From Sulfuricurvum sp. (GTDB lineage Bacteria > Campylobacterota > Campylobacteria > Campylobacterales > Sulfurimonadaceae): a stretch of DNA of 8,231 bases. The stretch is from NCBI GenBank assembly GCA_024635855.1, contig JAGXHZ010000021.1, positions 1-8,231 on the forward strand, written 5' to 3'. Numbering within the stretch: the first letter of the stretch is position 1; every line of letters starts with the position of its first letter. Below are positions 5,550 through 8,231 of this stretch, piece by piece. Below the pieces are notes generated by a model. That model saw only the letters and a program-made list of their open reading frames with translations, made no database searches and was not told the DNA's origin. Position numbers and translations under genes: made by a program.

Positions 5550-8231
5550 ATGAAAAAACGATTTTTTATTTACATAATTTTAGCGGCTGTAAGTTTTTAT
5601 ACCATTATTGGATTTTTCGGCGTTCCTTATGCCATCAAAAACATTCTTCCTGATAAAGTGATGCAAGCAACAGGCGGTGGAAAATTAGCGGTTGGGTCAG
5701 CATCTTTTAATCCCTTTACTTTTAGATTGTCTCTTCAAAATTTTTCGTTTAAAACCCCAAAGAATAGTGATTTTGTAGCCGTTAAGCGATTTTCCATTAA
5801 TGTCAATCCTCTCGATTATCTTTGGAGGGGGGGATTGGTTGTTGATAGCATAACCATCGATACACCGCAGATTTCTCTCTCCAAAGATACCAAGGGTGAG
5901 ATGAATTTTGCGTGGTTGTTGGGTGAAGATAAAAATGAAACCAGTGAGAATTCAGAACCTTTGGCTCTTTTGCTCAATGCGTTTACGCTCAAACATGGAA
6001 ATCTTGATTACTATGATGCAAGCGAGGGAAGAGATTATCATCAGAGTGTTGAGAATATTGGGTTTCACGTGGAAAATATCAATTTACAAGAGAGTTCGGG
6101 TTCCAAGGGAACTGGGCGTTTGTACGCAACGATTAACGATGGCGGATTTGTAGATGTACGGGGAAAAATAGGGGCGATGAACCCGTTTAAACTTGAGGGA
6201 AGCGTGGCATTCAACTCCGGCAAGCTTTACACGCCATGGCGCTATTTTAAAGAAAAGCTCCCCATTGAAGTAGCGGATGGGACGGCATCTCTTTCGTTAA
6301 ATTATACGTTGAATACGCAAGAGATAAACGCAACCAAGCTTTTTAACGTTCAAATGGGATTGAAGTCGCTTCGAATTATCCCCAAGGGTGCGCAGGAAAA
6401 ATTATTGGATGTTGGGAGTGTGAAGCTTTCGGATGCGACGATCTGGCCGATGCGCAAAGTATTTGAAGCGCATTCGCTGAAGCTTGAGGGTTTAGCGCTA
6501 AGTGCTTCGAGATCACGTGAGGGGGTGATTGATTGGCTGGACTACATGGATCAGATCAATAAGGCGTTTCCCGAAGATGAGAACGAAACTAAAATTCCGT
6601 GGAGTGTTGCGATAGAGGATATTGCACTGGAAAATATGGCAGTAAAATGGACGGATAATGGACCAAAAGTTCCTTATTCGGCAACACTGGATGGGATATC
6701 TTTGAATGCTCAAAGGGTGAGCAGCGATCCCAAAAAAATACTTAATGCTCAGCTGAAAACAGGAAAAATGGGAGTGTATCGCAACGCTGATGCCGTGCAA
6801 ATAGGAGGATTTGAGAGTGCAGCGATTACGGGGATAGAGTTAGAGCGCGAGATTAAAAGTGCGCTTGTCGAAAAAGTAGAAATCGGTGATTTGAGTGTAT
6901 CGTTGAAACGGCTGAAAGACAGCTCGATAGATTTGAAACAACTGCTCTATGTCTCAAATGTCAAAGAGAAAAAATCGCAAGAATCAGCTACACCGTGGAG
7001 CTATCGCGTGAATGATGCTGCATTGAACCATGGCTCTGTAAGATTTGTGGATGAAGTCCCCTCTCGTTCGGTCAAGATTAATCTTGATGAGGTACATGTC
7101 GGGGTGAAAAATATTTCGAGCAATCCTCGTGAGAACATGAGCATTGAAAGCTCAAGTCGGATTAACAAAAAAACAACGTTAAAAACGAATTCACAGCTTC
7201 GATTGGAAACACTGCAAAGCAAGGGAAGTTTTGAGTTAAGCCATTTTTTACTTCCTCTTATTGATCCATACATCGAGCCTAGTACCTATGCGCAGTTGCG
7301 TCGAGGGGATCTTGGGCTTCGGGGAACGTATTCGTATACACCTCAGAGAGTGTTGATAGACGGGAAGCTTGCACTAGAGGATTGGGTCGTTGAGGATCGC
7401 CGTGATGCCTCTGTTTTGTTGGGGTGGAATCGTATTGGTGTGACTCCGTTTGTCTATGCATATCCGGATAATCGTCTTAAAATCAACCATATTTCTGTGG
7501 ATGGGTTATACGCAAACGTTTTGATCGATCAGAATAAAATACTCAATTTTTCAACTCTTGGAAAAGCCAAAAAAGGCAAGAGTAATGTGCGAGCTTCTTC
7601 GGGAAATCCATTTGGAATCGACGTGGTTAAGCTTTCATTGCTCAACAGCAGTGCGACGTTTAGTGACTTTTCTCTTCCATTGCCGTTTAAAACGTATACC
7701 CATGATTTGGGCGGAGAGGTGCTGGGTATTTCTACGACGAAAGATGTGACAACCTTTGTGAAATTACGGGGGGGAGTCGATCAGTATGGATTGACTAAAA
7801 TCAACGGTCAGCTCAACACCAAAGATCCTAAAGCATTTACGGACATGAAAGTCGTATTTGAAAATTTGGAGCTCAAACAATACACCCCCTATTCCCTCCA
7901 ATTTTTAGGCTATAAAATCGCAGATGGAAAACTCTTTTTGAATCTTGGGTACAAAATCAATCAGGGAAAACTCAACGCTAAAAATCAAATTGTGATTAAG
8001 AAAATAGAACTGGGTGAAGAAAAAGCGGGAGGCTCGCCATGGTCCATGGGACTTGTTGTGGCATTGCTCGAAGACAGCGATGGGACGATAGACATTGATC
8101 TTCCGATCGAGGGGGATGTGAATAACCCTGATTTTAAATATGGAAAAGTAGTATGGCAGGTAATCGGTAACCTTTTAACCAAAGCAATTACGTCACCTTT
8201 CCGACTTTTAGGCGCCATGATGGGCTTGGAC
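5550..8231 (+). CDS. DUF748 / AsmA-like envelope protein, 3' end outside window
   Basis: Open for 894 codons with no stop before the window ends. The N-terminus has two or three basic residues followed by one hydrophobic segment (about residues 5-28, FFIYIILAAVSFYTIIGFFG), so the protein is probably anchored in the inner membrane with the remainder in the periplasm. The rest is beta-rich with alternating hydrophobic residues, as expected of AsmA-like proteins. The segment at 828-890 is typical of DUF748 proteins as I recall them: LLEDSDGTIDIDLPIEG (839-855), then NNPDF (858-862), and NLLTKAITSPFRLLGAMMG (874-892). AsmA-like proteins such as YhdP, TamB and YdbH in E. coli are linked to phospholipid transport between membranes; applying that role to this DUF748 protein is inference. 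At least four related segments recur inside it. It is transcribed divergently from nrdB. Confidence 0.87.
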   Translation, partial: MKKRFFIYIILAAVSFYTIIGFFGVPYAIKNILPDKVMQATGGGKLAVGSASFNPFTFRLSLQNFSFKTPKNSDFVAVKRFSINVNPLDYLWRGGLVVDSITIDTPQISLSKDTKGEMNFAWLLGEDKNETSENSEPLALLLNAFTLKHGNLDYYDASEGRDYHQSVENIGFHVENINLQESSGSKGTGRLYATINDGGFVDVRGKIGAMNPFKLEGSVAFNSGKLYTPWRYFKEKLPIEVADGTASLSLNYTLNTQEINATKLFNVQMGLKSLRIIPKGAQEKLLDVGSVKLSDATIWPMRKVFEAHSLKLEGLALSASRSREGVIDWLDYMDQINKAFPEDENETKIPWSVAIEDIALENMAVKWTDNGPKVPYSATLDGISLNAQRVSSDPKKILNAQLKTGKMGVYRNADAVQIGGFESAAITGIELEREIKSALVEKVEIGDLSVSLKRLKDSSIDLKQLLYVSNVKEKKSQESATPWSYRVNDAALNHGSVRFVDEVPSRSVKINLDEVHVGVKNISSNPRENMSIESSSRINKKTTLKTNSQLRLETLQSKGSFELSHFLLPLIDPYIEPSTYAQLRRGDLGLRGTYSYTPQRVLIDGKLALEDWVVEDRRDASVLLGWNRIGVTPFVYAYPDNRLKINHISVDGLYANVLIDQNKILNFSTLGKAKKGKSNVRASSGNPFGIDVVKLSLLNSSATFSDFSLPLPFKTYTHDLGGEVLGISTTKDVTTFVKLRGGVDQYGLTKINGQLNTKDPKAFTDMKVVFENLELKQYTPYSLQFLGYKIADGKLFLNLGYKINQGKLNAKNQIVIKKIELGEEKAGGSPWSMGLVVALLEDSDGTIDIDLPIEGDVNNPDFKYGKVVWQVIGNLLTKAITSPFRLLGAMMGLD

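Noticed and set aside
6513..7461. Minus-strand open frames (6513-6800, 7001-7273, 7279-7461) inside the large plus-strand gene.
   Set aside because: They are short, lack ribosome-binding sites and recognisable domains, and lie antisense to a continuous, well-supported DUF748 reading frame.
2057..8125. Four matches to the Helicobacter-type DnaA box (TYATTCAC) on the minus strand, at 2057-2065, 3613-3621, 7007-7015 and 8117-8125.
   Set aside because: More than the roughly 0.5 expected by chance, but scattered over 6 kb inside coding genes; three of them arise from Val-Asn codons (GTG AAT) in plus-strand genes. There is no cluster or AT-rich unwinding region, so there is no support for an origin or a titration site.

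Overview
The window looks like ordinary chromosome of a Campylobacterota (former Epsilonproteobacteria) bacterium, most like the Sulfuricurvum/Sulfurimonas group. The basis is the character of the NrdA and NrdB proteins, the moderate GC content and the tightly overlapping gene packing; the genus is inference. No tRNA, rRNA, CRISPR array, insertion sequence, phage gene or integration site was seen. Both ends cut a gene.

Layout. Positions 1-1764 (+) hold the C-terminal 587 codons of nrdA, the large subunit of class I ribonucleotide reductase. A 123-residue protein of unknown function (1755-2126, +) overlaps its end. Its stop codon directly abuts the stop codon of a four-gene block on the minus strand, which reads nrdB (5446-4427), a nitrilase-superfamily carbon-nitrogen hydrolase (4437-3709), a protein-L-isoaspartate O-methyltransferase (3712-3071) and a NOP2/Sun-type RNA m5C methyltransferase (3074-2127). 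Each gene in this block overlaps the next by 4 or 11 nt, so it is very probably one translationally coupled operon. A 103-bp divergent intergenic region (5447-5549) separates nrdB from a large DUF748/AsmA-like envelope protein (5550 to beyond the window end, +), which stays open for 894 codons.

How the genes work together. NrdA and NrdB form one enzyme that makes deoxyribonucleotides. All metal ligands, the radical tyrosine, the active-site cysteines and the C-terminal redox cysteines can be identified. The two subunits are nevertheless encoded convergently from separate promoters. The genes behind nrdB suggest housekeeping and damage repair: protein isoaspartate repair, a possible metabolite-repair amidase, and RNA modification. 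The DUF748 protein is probably an inner-membrane-anchored periplasmic protein of the AsmA-like superfamily.

No clearly novel multi-gene system is visible. The points most worth a second look are a 48-residue insertion between NrdA active-site residues, a repeated architecture inside the DUF748 protein, a pair of TTTAAGTG direct repeats between two divergent promoters, the nrdB-plus-repair operon, and the uncharacterised protein coupled to nrdA.
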